From contig DYKQ01000002.1 in NCBI GenBank assembly GCA_020722545.1, forward strand, positions 1 through 64,000: a stretch of DNA of 64,000 bases. The letters are read 5' to 3'. Below are positions 33,684 to 43,679 of the stretch, piece by piece. The notes under the pieces were generated by a model, which made no database searches, was not told the origin of the DNA, and worked only from the letters and a program-made list of their open reading frames with translations. A program made the position numbers and the translations under genes. Positions within the stretch are counted from its first letter, which is position 1. Every line of letters begins with the position of its first letter. This DNA comes from Thiomonas intermedia (GTDB taxonomy: Bacteria; Pseudomonadota; Gammaproteobacteria; Burkholderiales; Burkholderiaceae_C).

Positions 33684-36600
33684 ACTTCATGCAACGCCTG
33701 CTCGGCAGGCCGCACGCCATCATCGCCATCGCCCTGCTGGTGGTGGTGGCGGGCATCGCGGCGTACTTCACCATGCCGATGAACCTGTTCCCGGACAGCA
33801 ACCGGCCGATGATCACCGTGGTCACGCAATGGCCGGGCGCCGAGGCCAGCGATGTGGAACAGGACGTCACCCACCCGATCGAAACCCAACTCTCGGCCAT
33901 CGACGGCGTGCGTCGCGTCACCTCCGTGTCGCGCGACCAGGTCTCAGCGGTGACGGTGGAATTCGAATACGGCAACGACATCAACATCGCCGCCACCAAG
34001 GTGCTCACCGAGCTCAAACGGGTCGAGTCCAGCCTGCCCGCAGGCACGCGCGCGCCGGTAATCTTCCGCATCACCAATGCCGCGCAGCCGGTGACGGTGC
34101 TGGCGCTCACCCCGGCACCGCAGTCCAACCTCGATTTGAGCGAAGTGCGACGCATTGCCGAAAACCAATTACGCGACCGGCTGCTGCGCATTCCCGGTGT
34201 GGCCGAGGTCGAGGTGTTCGGCGGGCATGAACGGCAGGCGCAGATCGATCTCAACCGCAGTGCGCTCGCTTCGCATCACCTGAATGTGGCGCAAGTGGCT
34301 GCGGCGCTGGCGGCGAGCAATATCACCGCGCCCGAAGGCCTGGTGCACCGCGACGGCTATCGGTTCCTGCTCACGCTCAACAGCCTGGCGCACAACCCGC
34401 AGCAACTGGCCGACGTACAAGTGCCGCTACCCGGCGGCGGCTTCGTGCGCGTGGGCGATCTGGGAAAGGTGGGCTGGGGCGATGCCGACCCGACCTCCAT
34501 CTACCGCGGCAACGGCAAGGAGGCCATCGCCGTGTCGCTGCTGCGCGGAGAAAACGGCTATGCCGCAACCACCGCGCGCGCCATCGACGCGGCACTGCCC
34601 GCCGTCCGCGCCGAGTTCCCGATGCTCCACATCGCCCAGGCCGACGGCCAGTTGCGGCTGATCGACCTCACCGTGAACAACATGCTCGGCGCGCTGCGCG
34701 ACGCGCTGATCATGACGGTGTTCGTGATTCTGCTGTTCCTCGCCGACACCCGCGCGGCCTTCATCACCGCCTTGTCGCTGCCCTTCACCTATCTGCTCAC
34801 CTTTCTGGTGATGAAGCTGATCGGCTACGAGTTCGACATGATCACGCTGACGGCCATCATCATCGCGGTAGGGCTGCTGGCAGACGACGCCATCGTGGTG
34901 ATCGAGAACATCGAGCGGCGCATGCGCGAGCACGGCGAATCGGGGTTGGCGGTGGCGGCAGGCGGCACGCAGGAGGTGATGCTGGCGGTGCTCTCCGGCA
35001 CCCTCGCCAACGCCGTGGTGCTGCTGCCCATCGTGTTCATCGGCGGCTATGTGCAGACGGTGTTGCGGCCGCTGTCGGTGTCGTTGATGGTGGCGTTGGC
35101 CGCATCGTTCATCGTCGCCGTCACCATCATTCCGCTGCTCACGCCCTGGCTGCTCAAGCCCGGCGCGCGCGATCCGCTACGCAAGCCGCTGTCCTACTTC
35201 GACCGCTGGGTCATCCAACCGCTCAAGCGCTTTTATGCCGCCACGGTGGGCTGGGCACTGGAACACCCCAAGCGCGTGCTGTTCATTGCCCTGGTGCTCA
35301 CGGTCGTTTCGCTGCGGCAGTTGCCGGTGGTCGGCCGCGAACTCATGCCGCTGATGGACTCCGGCATTAGCCAGATCAGCTTCGAGGCGCAGCCCGACAC
35401 GGACGCCGCGCAAATGCAACGCATCGCCCAACAGGTGGATGCCGCGATTCGCGACTCGGTCAAACCGGACTGGCTGATTTCCACCTCGACCGTGGTCGGC
35501 GCCGAGCCGCAGGACAAATCCTTCGGTGCGGCGCGCATTTTTTCGCAAGGCATGACCACAGTGAACCTGGTCGACCGCTTCCACCGCAACGAGACCATTT
35601 TTCAGATCAACAAGGTCATTCAAGACAAGGTGCGCGCCATTCCCGGCGTGATCGACGCCAACGCCGTGGTCTATGGCGCCACGCCCTTGTCGTCGATTCG
35701 CGGCACGGTGGATCTGATGGTCAGCGGCCCCGACTGGCGAGTGCTCAACCAGATCGCCGACGAGATCGAACAGCGGCTGGCCAAGGTCGGCGGGCTGACC
35801 GGCTTCGAGCGCTCCTGGCAAGGCGATTCCAAACGCCTGCAGCTCGACGTGGATGCGGCCAAGGCGTCGAGCTATGGCCTGACGCCCGGCGCGATTGCGC
35901 AGCAGGTCGCCGCGCAGGTCAACGGCATCCCCGGCGGCAGCCTGCAGGTCGAAGGCGAAAACAGCATTCCGGTGTGGGTACGGCTGCGGGCTGACGAACG
36001 CTCCAGTCCGGCGGCGGTCGCGGCGCTCAACCTCACCACACCGAATGGCGCCATCGTGCCGCTGGCGCAGGTGGCCACGGTCAAGACCGTCTATGCGCCC
36101 ACGTCCTATACCCACCAGAACCTGATGCGCACGGTGGATGTGATCGGTTACCGCCGCAATATCGCGGTGACCGCACTCGACCAGCATGTGACCGAAGCGC
36201 TCAAGGGTCTGCAACTGCCGCGCGGCTACACAATCTCGGACGAAGGTGAGATGAAGGAAATGAACGCCTCGTTCGATCGGCTGGGCAAGTCGCTGGCTTT
36301 TGGCATCGTGCTGCTGGCCGTGGTGCTGGTGATTGCGTTCCGCTCCTTCATCACGCCAATCGCCATTCTGGTCACCCTGCCGCTGTCGGTGATCGGCGCC
36401 GCCTGGGCCATGCTCATCGCCGACAAGCACGGCTGCATGCCCTCCTTCATGGGGCTCATTCTGCTCATGGGCATCATCGTTAAAAACGGCATTCTGCTGG
36501 TGGACTTCGCGCAAGAGGCGCTGAGCCGGGGAGTGCCGCTCAAGCAGGCCATTTTGCAGGCGGTCGATCTGCGCACCCGCCCGATTCTGATGACCGCCAC

Positions 36601-36784
36601 TGCTGCCGCGGTGGGCATGGTGCCTGTGGCCTTCGAGTGGGCGGTGGGGCTGGAACGGCTGTCACCGCTGGCCGTGGTGGCCATCGGCGGGCTGATCGTC
36701 GGCACCTTCCTCACCCTGCTGATCGTGCCGGTGTTGCTGTTCCTGTTGCTCAGGCGGCGTTACCCCGAAGAGACGACACCCTGA
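33680..36784 (+). CDS. RND efflux pump (HAE-type)
   Basis: The 1034-aa pump has twelve helices, two large periplasmic loops and a relay Asp pair in GLLADDAIVVIENIERR (helix 4, about residues 395-410), which fits AcrB-type proton relay. It should export hydrophobic compounds, drugs or metal conjugates. It resembles the HAE family rather than CusA/CzcA because no metal-binding Met clusters are evident. The proximity to the arsenic and zinc genes does not prove metal export. It ends 9 bases before the lysE-type pseudogene. Confidence 0.88.
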   Translation: MNFMQRLLGRPHAIIAIALLVVVAGIAAYFTMPMNLFPDSNRPMITVVTQWPGAEASDVEQDVTHPIETQLSAIDGVRRVTSVSRDQVSAVTVEFEYGNDINIAATKVLTELKRVESSLPAGTRAPVIFRITNAAQPVTVLALTPAPQSNLDLSEVRRIAENQLRDRLLRIPGVAEVEVFGGHERQAQIDLNRSALASHHLNVAQVAAALAASNITAPEGLVHRDGYRFLLTLNSLAHNPQQLADVQVPLPGGGFVRVGDLGKVGWGDADPTSIYRGNGKEAIAVSLLRGENGYAATTARAIDAALPAVRAEFPMLHIAQADGQLRLIDLTVNNMLGALRDALIMTVFVILLFLADTRAAFITALSLPFTYLLTFLVMKLIGYEFDMITLTAIIIAVGLLADDAIVVIENIERRMREHGESGLAVAAGGTQEVMLAVLSGTLANAVVLLPIVFIGGYVQTVLRPLSVSLMVALAASFIVAVTIIPLLTPWLLKPGARDPLRKPLSYFDRWVIQPLKRFYAATVGWALEHPKRVLFIALVLTVVSLRQLPVVGRELMPLMDSGISQISFEAQPDTDAAQMQRIAQQVDAAIRDSVKPDWLISTSTVVGAEPQDKSFGAARIFSQGMTTVNLVDRFHRNETIFQINKVIQDKVRAIPGVIDANAVVYGATPLSSIRGTVDLMVSGPDWRVLNQIADEIEQRLAKVGGLTGFERSWQGDSKRLQLDVDAAKASSYGLTPGAIAQQVAAQVNGIPGGSLQVEGENSIPVWVRLRADERSSPAAVAALNLTTPNGAIVPLAQVATVKTVYAPTSYTHQNLMRTVDVIGYRRNIAVTALDQHVTEALKGLQLPRGYTISDEGEMKEMNASFDRLGKSLAFGIVLLAVVLVIAFRSFITPIAILVTLPLSVIGAAWAMLIADKHGCMPSFMGLILLMGIIVKNGILLVDFAQEALSRGVPLKQAILQAVDLRTRPILMTATAAAVGMVPVAFEWAVGLERLSPLAVVAIGGLIVGTFLTLLIVPVLLFLLLRRRYPEETTP

Positions 36785-36793
36785 AATGTTCTG

Positions 36794-37386
36794 ATGCACG
36801 CCTACCTCTCCGGTTTCGCGCTCGGTCTGTCACTCATTGTCGCCATCGGCGCGCAGAACGCCTTCGTCCTCAAACAAGGGTTGAAGGGGGAACACATCTT
36901 CTGGGTGGTGCTGGTGTGCGCGCTGTCCGATGCGCTGCTCATCGGCGTCGGCGTGTCCGGGTTTCATGTGCTGGTGGCGCGGGCGCCCTGGCTGATCACG
37001 CTCAGCCGTTACGCGGGAGCCGCGTTCCTGCTCTGGTATGGGGCGCGCAGTTTCCGGGCGGCCCTGCGCTCGTCAGCGGTGCTGGCGCCGGCCGGTGGCG
37101 GCGCCTGCCCGCTCGGCAAGACGCTCGCCACCGTGCTGGCGTTCACGTTTCTGAACCCGCATGTCTATCTCGACACCGTGGTCTTGCTCGACTCGGTGTC
37201 CGCCCAGTTTCCGGGACGTTCGGCGCGGGTGCGGCGTCGGCCTCGTTGGTGTTCTTTTTCGCTCTGGGTTATGGCGCGCGGCTGTTGCGGCCGGTGTTTG
37301 CGCGCCCTTTCACCTGGAAAGTGCTCGACGTGCTGATCGGATTGACGATGGGCGCGCTGGCCCTCAAGCTGTTGCTCGGCGGGTAA
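36794..37386 (+). pseudogene. LysE/ArgO-type amino-acid exporter, frameshifted
   Basis: The first frame reads a normal exporter start (LSLIVAIGAQNAFVLKQG) up to HVYLDTVVLLDSVSAQFPG, then continues as basic nonsense. The rest of the family sequence, FGAGAASASLVFFFALGYGARLL, runs on in another frame and stops at 37386. The change near 37213-37222 fits a single-base deletion, or a sequencing error. Intact, the protein would be about 200 aa and would export basic amino acids. Confidence 0.75.
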
Positions 37387-37398
37387 TCGCAGTCCACA

Positions 37399-38727
37399 TC
37401 AGGATCCGTCGATCGGCGAGACCGACGGCGCTGGGGCGGCGAGCAGATCGTCGGCGCGGCAGGTGCGATTGCGACCGCTTTCCTTGGCCCGATACAGCGC
37501 CAGATCGGCCTGATCGAGCAGCTTGTGCAACAGCGGCTGATCCTGCGGATAGCTCGCCAGCCCGATGCTGACGGTCACGTCGGGTACGCCGAGATCCCCT
37601 TCCCAGTCTTTGGCCTCGAAGGCCGCGTGAATATCGGCGGCGATCACGTCAGCGGTCTCGCGCCCGGTTGCGGGCAAAACCAGCACGAACTCTTCGCCAC
37701 CGGAGCGGTACACCAAATCACTCGGGCGCAAGGTCTGGCGCAGCAGCATGGCCACCTGATAGAGCACTTCATCCCCCACGGCATGACCGAAGCGGTCGTT
37801 GACCGATTTGAAGGTATCGATGTCGAGCACGCCGACACTCAGCGCGCCGCCGCTGCGCTCGCTCAAGGCGATCTGCTGGGCCAGCGCAGCCATGCCCGCG
37901 CGGCGATTGGGAATCTGGGTGAGATCGTCGATGCTGGCCATTTTTTCCAGCCGCAACTCCAGCAGCTTGCGGTCGGTGATGTTCTGCACCATGCCGACCA
38001 CCCGGGTTGGACGGCCCTGGTCGTCGCGCTCGCAGACCTGTCCGCGATCATGCACCCAGATGTCGTGACCGTTGCGGTTGCGCAAGCGGTATTCCGCCTC
38101 GAAACGCATCAACCGTCCGCGCAAATGCTGGCCGATCAGGGACATGACCTGATCGCGGTCATCCGGGTGGACATTGTGTTTCCAGGTCTCGACATGCGGC
38201 GTCATTTCATCCGGGCCGTATCCCAGCATGCGCTTGAGCTGCGGGCTGAAATAGACCTCGTCGGTGAGCAGGTTCCAGTCCCACAGCCCGTCCATGGCCT
38301 GTTCCAGGGCAAAGCGCAGCCGCTCATCGCGCGTGCTGCTTGCCCCATCCAGGCTCAGCCGCTTGCTGATATTGCGGGCGACGGACAGAAAGTAGTCGCG
38401 TCCCTGATGGCTGAAGTGCGTGGTGTTGACCTCGACCGGAATTTCGCCGCCGTCCTGGTGGCGATGGCGCCCGACGAAGGTGTAGCAGTCGGCCGCGCGG
38501 ATGACTTGGGCGATTTCGGCCCACTGCGGCAATCCCTGCACGTCCTTCTGCAGGCTGAGCACCGAGTGATGCAGCACCTCGCTGGCTTGCAGTCCGAGAT
38601 CGGCGTAGGCCGCGCGGTTGCACCAGAGGATGTTGGACGTCACCGGGTCGAGCAGATACACCGCATCGGCCATGTGCCCAAACAGAATCTCCAGCGACGG
38701 CAGGCCGCCTTGCTCCGCAAACGCCAT
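37399..38727 (-). CDS. Diguanylate cyclase with two PAS domains
   Basis: The 442-aa protein lacks membrane segments and has two PAS domains (about residues 12-125 and 145-260; the second with a PAC motif, EYRLRNRNGHDIWV) followed by a GGDEF domain. The active site reads GGEEF, and an RxxD inhibitory site (RPSD) precedes it by five residues, so it should be a c-di-GMP synthase with feedback control. I chose the ATG at 38727; a TTG start 6 codons upstream exists. Confidence 0.88.
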   Translation of the reverse strand: MAFAEQGGLPSLEILFGHMADAVYLLDPVTSNILWCNRAAYADLGLQASEVLHHSVLSLQKDVQGLPQWAEIAQVIRAADCYTFVGRHRHQDGGEIPVEVNTTHFSHQGRDYFLSVARNISKRLSLDGASSTRDERLRFALEQAMDGLWDWNLLTDEVYFSPQLKRMLGYGPDEMTPHVETWKHNVHPDDRDQVMSLIGQHLRGRLMRFEAEYRLRNRNGHDIWVHDRGQVCERDDQGRPTRVVGMVQNITDRKLLELRLEKMASIDDLTQIPNRRAGMAALAQQIALSERSGGALSVGVLDIDTFKSVNDRFGHAVGDEVLYQVAMLLRQTLRPSDLVYRSGGEEFVLVLPATGRETADVIAADIHAAFEAKDWEGDLGVPDVTVSIGLASYPQDQPLLHKLLDQADLALYRAKESGRNRTCRADDLLAAPAPSVSPIDGS

Positions 38728-38889
38728 GATGTATCGCCCAGCCAAGACATCCCGGAGAATTGCGTTGCGCAGGCCCGGGATGACCTGACGCTCGCTTTGC
38801 CGTGCGGCTTCCGTGCAGCTTCACTGCGCAGCAAAAAAGACTGATTTTAGCGATTTGTCAAAGCGCGAAGCAATCGTGCCGCAGGCGCA

Positions 38890-40002
38890 TCACCCGTGGC
38901 GATGTCGATGATGCGCGTCGGGAAAGTGCGCGTGCGCATGCCGCAGCGGCGCATGGCCATGCGGGTGGCTGTGCTGCGTGCCCACCGGCACGGGCGGCTC
39001 ATGCACATGATCGTGATGGCCGTCGTCTTTCGGCCCGCCGTGGACATGGCGATGCGTATGGTGCATCGCCTCGTGATCGTGCGCATGCGCATGGCGTTCG
39101 CTGACGTGCAGCCAGACGCCCAGCGCCATCAGTCCGCCCGCCAGCGCCAGTCCCGGCGTGAGGGCTTCGCCGAGCAAGAGCACGGCCAGCGCGGCGCCGA
39201 AAAACGGCGCCACGGCGAAATACGCCCCTGTGCGCGCCGTGCCCAGATGCCGCAGCGCGAGCACGAACAGCACCAGACTGAGGCCGTAGCTGGCGAAACC
39301 GAGCGCGCCTGCCGCCAGCACGACGGGCAAAGTCGGCCATTGCGCGCCGACCAGCATCGCCAGCAGCAGGTTCACAGTCCCGGCGATGAGCCCCTTGCTC
39401 ATGGCGATAAAACCGGCATCGGACAAGGCGACCTTGCGCGTGAAGTTATTGTCGAGCGCCCAGCCCAGGCAGGCGCCGATCACCGCCAGCCCCGGCCACA
39501 GACTGCTCCAGTCCAGCCTCACCCCCTGGCCGGGCCAGTTCAGCACCACGCTGCCCAGAACAATGGCCCCCATGCCCAGGGCGATGCGGCGATCAAAGTT
39601 TTCGCGGAACACAAACCAGGCCAGCAAGGCCGTGAGCACGCTCTCCAGATTGAGCAGCAGCGAGGCCCCCGCGGCCGACATGTGCGAGAGGCCGAACATC
39701 AGCAGCACCGGCGCCGCCACACCGCCGCTGAAAATCGCGGCGGCCAGCCAGGGCCACTCACCGGCTTGCAAATGGGATGTAGCCCTCTCGCCACTCAGCA
39801 CGGCGCGCAGCGCCCGCCAGGCGGCCAGGCCGACGCCCGAGCCCAGATACAGCAAGGCCGCCAACAACCACGGGCTGGTGTCGGCCAGCAGCAGCTTGGC
39901 CAGCGGCGTGCTCGCGCCAAACAACAAGGCGGCGGCCAGCGCCAGGGTGATGCCCTGATGGAGCGAAGCGTTCTGCGAAGAGGGTGTTGGAGAAGGGGTC
40001 AT
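38890..40002 (-). CDS. EamA/DMT-family transporter with histidine-rich C-terminal tail
   Basis: The 370-aa protein has ten predicted helices in two EamA repeats (residues about 15-150 and 160-298). The last 72 residues form a hydrophilic tail with 25 His, including RHAHAHDHEAMHHTHRHVH, that would lie in the cytoplasm. Histidine tails of this kind bind Zn, Ni or Co and are known in other metal carriers. The transport substrate is not known, as DMT proteins carry amino acids, nucleotide sugars or drugs. Confidence 0.85.
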   Translation of the reverse strand: MTPSPTPSSQNASLHQGITLALAAALLFGASTPLAKLLLADTSPWLLAALLYLGSGVGLAAWRALRAVLSGERATSHLQAGEWPWLAAAIFSGGVAAPVLLMFGLSHMSAAGASLLLNLESVLTALLAWFVFRENFDRRIALGMGAIVLGSVVLNWPGQGVRLDWSSLWPGLAVIGACLGWALDNNFTRKVALSDAGFIAMSKGLIAGTVNLLLAMLVGAQWPTLPVVLAAGALGFASYGLSLVLFVLALRHLGTARTGAYFAVAPFFGAALAVLLLGEALTPGLALAGGLMALGVWLHVSERHAHAHDHEAMHHTHRHVHGGPKDDGHHDHVHEPPVPVGTQHSHPHGHAPLRHAHAHFPDAHHRHRHG

Positions 40003-40171
40003 GAGAGGCTTACGAAAAGTACGCCGCCCTGTCGGGACGTATGGCTTGTGACGTTTGGTGAACCGGGCTTGCCTGCGGCGATTGGAGGGCTAATCTTCAA
40101 ACAACATCAGTTTGTGCGAATGCCCGCATGGACCTCGCCAGCCCTCTTCTTCTCCTTCTATCTGACGCATC

Positions 40172-40345
40172 ATGGGAACCAAAATCTATCTCACCGCGCT
40201 TGGCATTCTGTTCATCGTCTGTCTGTCGATTGGCTTTTATGTGGCCTACAGCCATGTTTTCGCGCCCAACGCGTACAGCGTGCCTGACCAGGACATTGCA
40301 CAGACTCCGGCGCTGTCGGCAAGCGCCGCCGCGCCGCAAAGCTGA
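40172..40345 (+). CDS. Small membrane protein, 57 aa
   Basis: The reading frame gives MGTKIYLTALGILFIVCLSI and on to AAAPQS. It has one helix (about residues 5-27) and an Ala-Pro-Ser periplasmic tail. It lies in the gap between the EamA transporter and cysM and converges with cysM, 3 bases from its stop. The reading is normal in composition, but there is no clear ribosome site and no family recognised. It is real or chance; I lean to real. Confidence 0.55.
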   Translation: MGTKIYLTALGILFIVCLSIGFYVAYSHVFAPNAYSVPDQDIAQTPALSASAAAPQS

Positions 40346-40348
40346 GCG

Positions 40349-41251
40349 TCAAGCCGGAAACACCCCGGTGCTCAGATAGCGGTCGCCCCGGTCGCAGACG
40401 ATGAACACGATGGTGGCGTTTTCCACTTCGCGGGCGATGCGCAGCGCCACTTCGCAGGCGCCAGCCGCGCTGATGCCGCAGAACAGCCCCTCCTCGCGGG
40501 CGAGCTTGCGCGCCATGTTCTCCGCTGCGGTCTGGCTGACATACTCCAGCCGGTCCACCCGCTGCGGTTCGTAGATCTTGGGCAGGTATTCCTGCGGCCA
40601 TTTGCGGATGCCGGGAATGCGCGAACCTTCCTCCGGCTGCGCGCCGATGATCTGCACCGCGGGGTTCTGCTCCTTGAGAAAGTGCGACACCCCGGTGATG
40701 GTGCCAGTCGTGCCCATGGCGCTGACGAAGTGGGTGATGCGCCCTTCTGTGTCGCGCCAGATCTCTGGGCCGGTGGTCTCGAAGTGCGCCCGCGGATTGT
40801 CGGCATTGGCGAACTGATCGAGCATCAGACCCTTGCCATCGCGCTGCATCTGCTCGGCCAGATCGCGCGCATATTCCATGCCGCCGCTTTTGGGGGTGAG
40901 CAACAGCTCGGCGCCAAAGGCTTTCATGGTCTGGGCGCGCTCGATGCTGAGGTCTTCGGGCATGATGAGCACCATGCGATAGCCCAGAATGGCGGCGGCC
41001 ATCGCCAGGGCGATGCCGGTATTGCCCGAGGTGGCCTCGATCAGCGTGTCGCCGGGTTTGATGGCGCCGCGCTCCTGCGCGTGGCGAATCATGGAAATCG
41101 CCGCCCGGTCTTTCACCGATCCGGCCGGGTTGTTGCCTTCGAGCTTGCCCAGGATCACGTTGCCGCGCCGCGCATTGTCGGCGCCGGGGATGCGCTGCAA
41201 CTGCACCAGCGGGGTGTTGCCGATCACCTGGTCGATGGTGAGGTAGGACAT
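40349..41251 (-). CDS. cysM: Cysteine synthase B (O-acetylserine sulfhydrylase)
   Basis: The 300-aa PLP enzyme has Lys47 in NPAGSVKDR, the pyridoxal-binding lysine, and the substrate loop TSGNTG. The asparagine loop and GTTGT phosphate cup are present. It makes cysteine from O-acetylserine and sulfide (or thiosulfate). GGAG lies about 7 bases upstream of the ATG. It is 53 bases after hemY in the same direction and may be the last gene of the hem operon. Confidence 0.92.
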   Translation of the reverse strand: MSYLTIDQVIGNTPLVQLQRIPGADNARRGNVILGKLEGNNPAGSVKDRAAISMIRHAQERGAIKPGDTLIEATSGNTGIALAMAAAILGYRMVLIMPEDLSIERAQTMKAFGAELLLTPKSGGMEYARDLAEQMQRDGKGLMLDQFANADNPRAHFETTGPEIWRDTEGRITHFVSAMGTTGTITGVSHFLKEQNPAVQIIGAQPEEGSRIPGIRKWPQEYLPKIYEPQRVDRLEYVSQTAAENMARKLAREEGLFCGISAAGACEVALRIAREVENATIVFIVCDRGDRYLSTGVFPA

Positions 41252-41304
41252 GGAAGTCTCCTGAAAGTGTCAGCGGAAATCAGCGGCGGGCAGCTTGGGC
41301 CGCT

Positions 41305-42528
41305 TCAGATCCGCTCGTTGGCCTTGCCCGGCAGATCGAGGGCGGAGAGATCCATCGCCGCCTCGCGCCAATGGCGCTGTGCTTGGTCTTCGCGCTCGAT
41401 GCCTTCGAGCAGTTGCGCCAGCGCGGCATGAATCTGCCCGCGCAAACGCCTTTCGTCGTCACTGCAAGACTGGATGGCCTTTTGCAGATGCTGCTGCGCC
41501 TTGCCCCAGAGCTGCATTTCGGCACAGGCCGCGCCCGCAGTGAAATACGCCTGCGCCTCTTGCGGCCAGCGGCCCAGCCACTGCTCGGTCTGGGCGACAA
41601 AACCGGCGTCAATGCCCGGCAACATGGCGCGCAGGCTGGGCATGAACAGACCCGGCTCAGCCTGCGGGCGGTTGAGCGCGTCGATGAGCAGTTGCCGCGC
41701 CTCGCCCACTTCACCGGCCGCAGCGAAGCCCCGGGCGGCCGCAATCACGAGGGTGGGGTCGGTGCGCTCCTGCGCGGTCAGCCGACGCCATGTCGTGCGC
41801 AGGGCCTGCGGGTCGTCGCCCGCCTGTCGCAACAGCCCGGTGGCTGCGGTATGCAGCATGGCCTGCGCGGCTGCGGGATGCAGCGCGCCATGTTTGAGCA
41901 GAGTGCGCGCCAGCCGCAGCACGGCAGCGTGATCGCCCACCTTGCGCGCGGCCTGCAGCTCGATGCGCAGCGCGTGGGTGCGCCGCTGCACCCCGGCGGG
42001 CAGCGCGCGCAGTTGGGCCAGCGCTTCGCGCGGCTGCTTGGCGTCGAGCTGCCACTGCGCCTTCAGCAGCGCGCCAGCGTCGCGGGCCGGTTGCGGCAGT
42101 TGTTCGAGGTAGGCGTCGCGCCGGTCATAGGCCTGGAGTTGCTGTGCCGACTGCGCCGCGGTCATCAGCGCTGCGGGGGCGAAATCGGTGAACTCGGCCG
42201 CGCGCTGCGCCGCCCGTTCGGCCCTGCGAAAGCGGCCGCCGAAATAGTCGAACATGCCGTTGTGCAGGGCCTGCGCGGCCAGTCGCATCCGCCGCCGCGC
42301 CCGGAACTCGGCCGCCGCCTGCGGCATGCCCAGCAGCAGTGACAGACCGCGCAGCACCAGGTAGAAAACCACAAAAGCCAGCAGCAGCAACAAAACCGCG
42401 AAGTTGAGCGATACATCCACCCGCCAGGGGGGCAGCAGCACGGCGACGTTGCCGGTATTGAGGGTCGTGCCCAGCGCCAGCAGCACGGCGGCCGCGGCCA
42501 GAATCAGCACCCAGATGAGCCAGCGCAT
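41305..42528 (-). CDS. hemY: HemY-family protein, TPR-containing inner-membrane protein
   Basis: The 407-aa protein has two N-terminal helices (about residues 5-22 and 40-65), then a HemY domain and TPR repeats rich in Ala and Arg. HemY of gamma- and beta-proteobacteria is a heme-pathway-associated membrane protein, not the Gram-positive protoporphyrinogen oxidase of the same name. It shares one base with the hemX stop (TGATG). Confidence 0.82.
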   Translation of the reverse strand: MRWLIWVLILAAAAVLLALGTTLNTGNVAVLLPPWRVDVSLNFAVLLLLLAFVVFYLVLRGLSLLLGMPQAAAEFRARRRMRLAAQALHNGMFDYFGGRFRRAERAAQRAAEFTDFAPAALMTAAQSAQQLQAYDRRDAYLEQLPQPARDAGALLKAQWQLDAKQPREALAQLRALPAGVQRRTHALRIELQAARKVGDHAAVLRLARTLLKHGALHPAAAQAMLHTAATGLLRQAGDDPQALRTTWRRLTAQERTDPTLVIAAARGFAAAGEVGEARQLLIDALNRPQAEPGLFMPSLRAMLPGIDAGFVAQTEQWLGRWPQEAQAYFTAGAACAEMQLWGKAQQHLQKAIQSCSDDERRLRGQIHAALAQLLEGIEREDQAQRHWREAAMDLSALDLPGKANERI

Positions 42529-43679
42529 CAGGGGGCTCCGCTATCCAGCGTGGAAAGCACGGCCAGCGACTCCAGATTGGCTGCGGGATTGGCCGAGAGG
42601 TCGAGCTGGGCGGCCTGACGGGCGAGCGACAGCGCCTGCACCATGCGCGGCTGGCGCTTGTCGAAATAGGTTTTCAGCGCTTCATTGATGCCGCGCATAT
42701 CGCTGCGATACGCCACCGCGTTGCGCGAAAGCAGATCGAGCCGGGCATTGAGGATGCGCAGTTTGAGGTTCTCGCGCAGGAATTCGCCCTGCTGCGGCGA
42801 AGCCAGCAAAGCGTCGCGCGAGCCCACGCGGGTGATGCCGAACAACTGCACCAGCGAGGCGCGAAAGCGTTCGAACCAGTCGCCCAGCCACGGCGCCCAG
42901 CGCGGGCCTGCGGCCGACGCCGCGGCCACGGGCGGCGTACTCGATGCGCTGGCGCCGTGGGCCGGTCCCGCCGCCGAAACCAGCCGCAAACTATCCACCA
43001 GCGCGGCCAGATCGTTGAGCTTGTGCGCGGCTGCGGCGATGTCGGGCGTGACGGCGCTGCGCAGCCGCGTCAGGTCGGACTGCACCGCGCGGCGCAGGAT
43101 TTGCGCCTTGGGGTTGGGCGAGCGCGCCAGTCGCGCATCGGCGCTTTGCAGGGTGGCGATGAGCGGCTGCACATTGCCGATCAGCTGGGCCTGCTGCTGG
43201 GCCAGGGCGATGAGCTGGCCGGTTTCAGACAAGCGGGCCTGATCGCGGGTTTTGGCAAAGTCTGCATACAGCGTTTCCAGCGCCTGACGCTGCGCCGCGA
43301 AGTCTTGCTGGCGCGATTCGAGCACGGCGAGCCGTGCCGTGAGATCGCGCACCGAATCGCTGGCCTGCTTGGTCAGGGTCTTGGCCTCGATGGCATCGGT
43401 CGTCGCGGTTTGCAGGCGCTGCGCAATTTCCGCCTGAGTGGCATACAGGCGGTTGTTCAGCCACCACGCCATCGCCACCAGAGCGACGACGAGCGCAACG
43501 AGAACCGGCCAGACCCAGCGCGCGCCCGGCAGACCGACAGGCGCCGGTTTCGTCAGTTCCGCCGATGGCGGCGTGGCCGCAGGCTCAGGAGAAGTAGCCG
43601 CCGAAGCAGCAACCTGCGCAGCCGCAGGCGCTTGCGCCGGAGAAGGCTCTGCCTCGGGAAGGGTGCTGGGCTCAGTCAT
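42528..43679 (-). CDS. hemX: HemX-like protein, putative uroporphyrinogen-III C-methyltransferase family
   Basis: The 383-aa protein has a long Pro-Ala-rich cytoplasmic start (residues 1-50), a helix (about 55-75) and a periplasmic coiled coil typical of HemX. The methyltransferase name is historical; this protein has no SAM-binding motif. It overlaps hemD by 4 bases (ATGA). Confidence 0.82.
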   Translation of the reverse strand: MTEPSTLPEAEPSPAQAPAAAQVAASAATSPEPAATPPSAELTKPAPVGLPGARWVWPVLVALVVALVAMAWWLNNRLYATQAEIAQRLQTATTDAIEAKTLTKQASDSVRDLTARLAVLESRQQDFAAQRQALETLYADFAKTRDQARLSETGQLIALAQQQAQLIGNVQPLIATLQSADARLARSPNPKAQILRRAVQSDLTRLRSAVTPDIAAAAHKLNDLAALVDSLRLVSAAGPAHGASASSTPPVAAASAAGPRWAPWLGDWFERFRASLVQLFGITRVGSRDALLASPQQGEFLRENLKLRILNARLDLLSRNAVAYRSDMRGINEALKTYFDKRQPRMVQALSLARQAAQLDLSANPAANLESLAVLSTLDSGAP

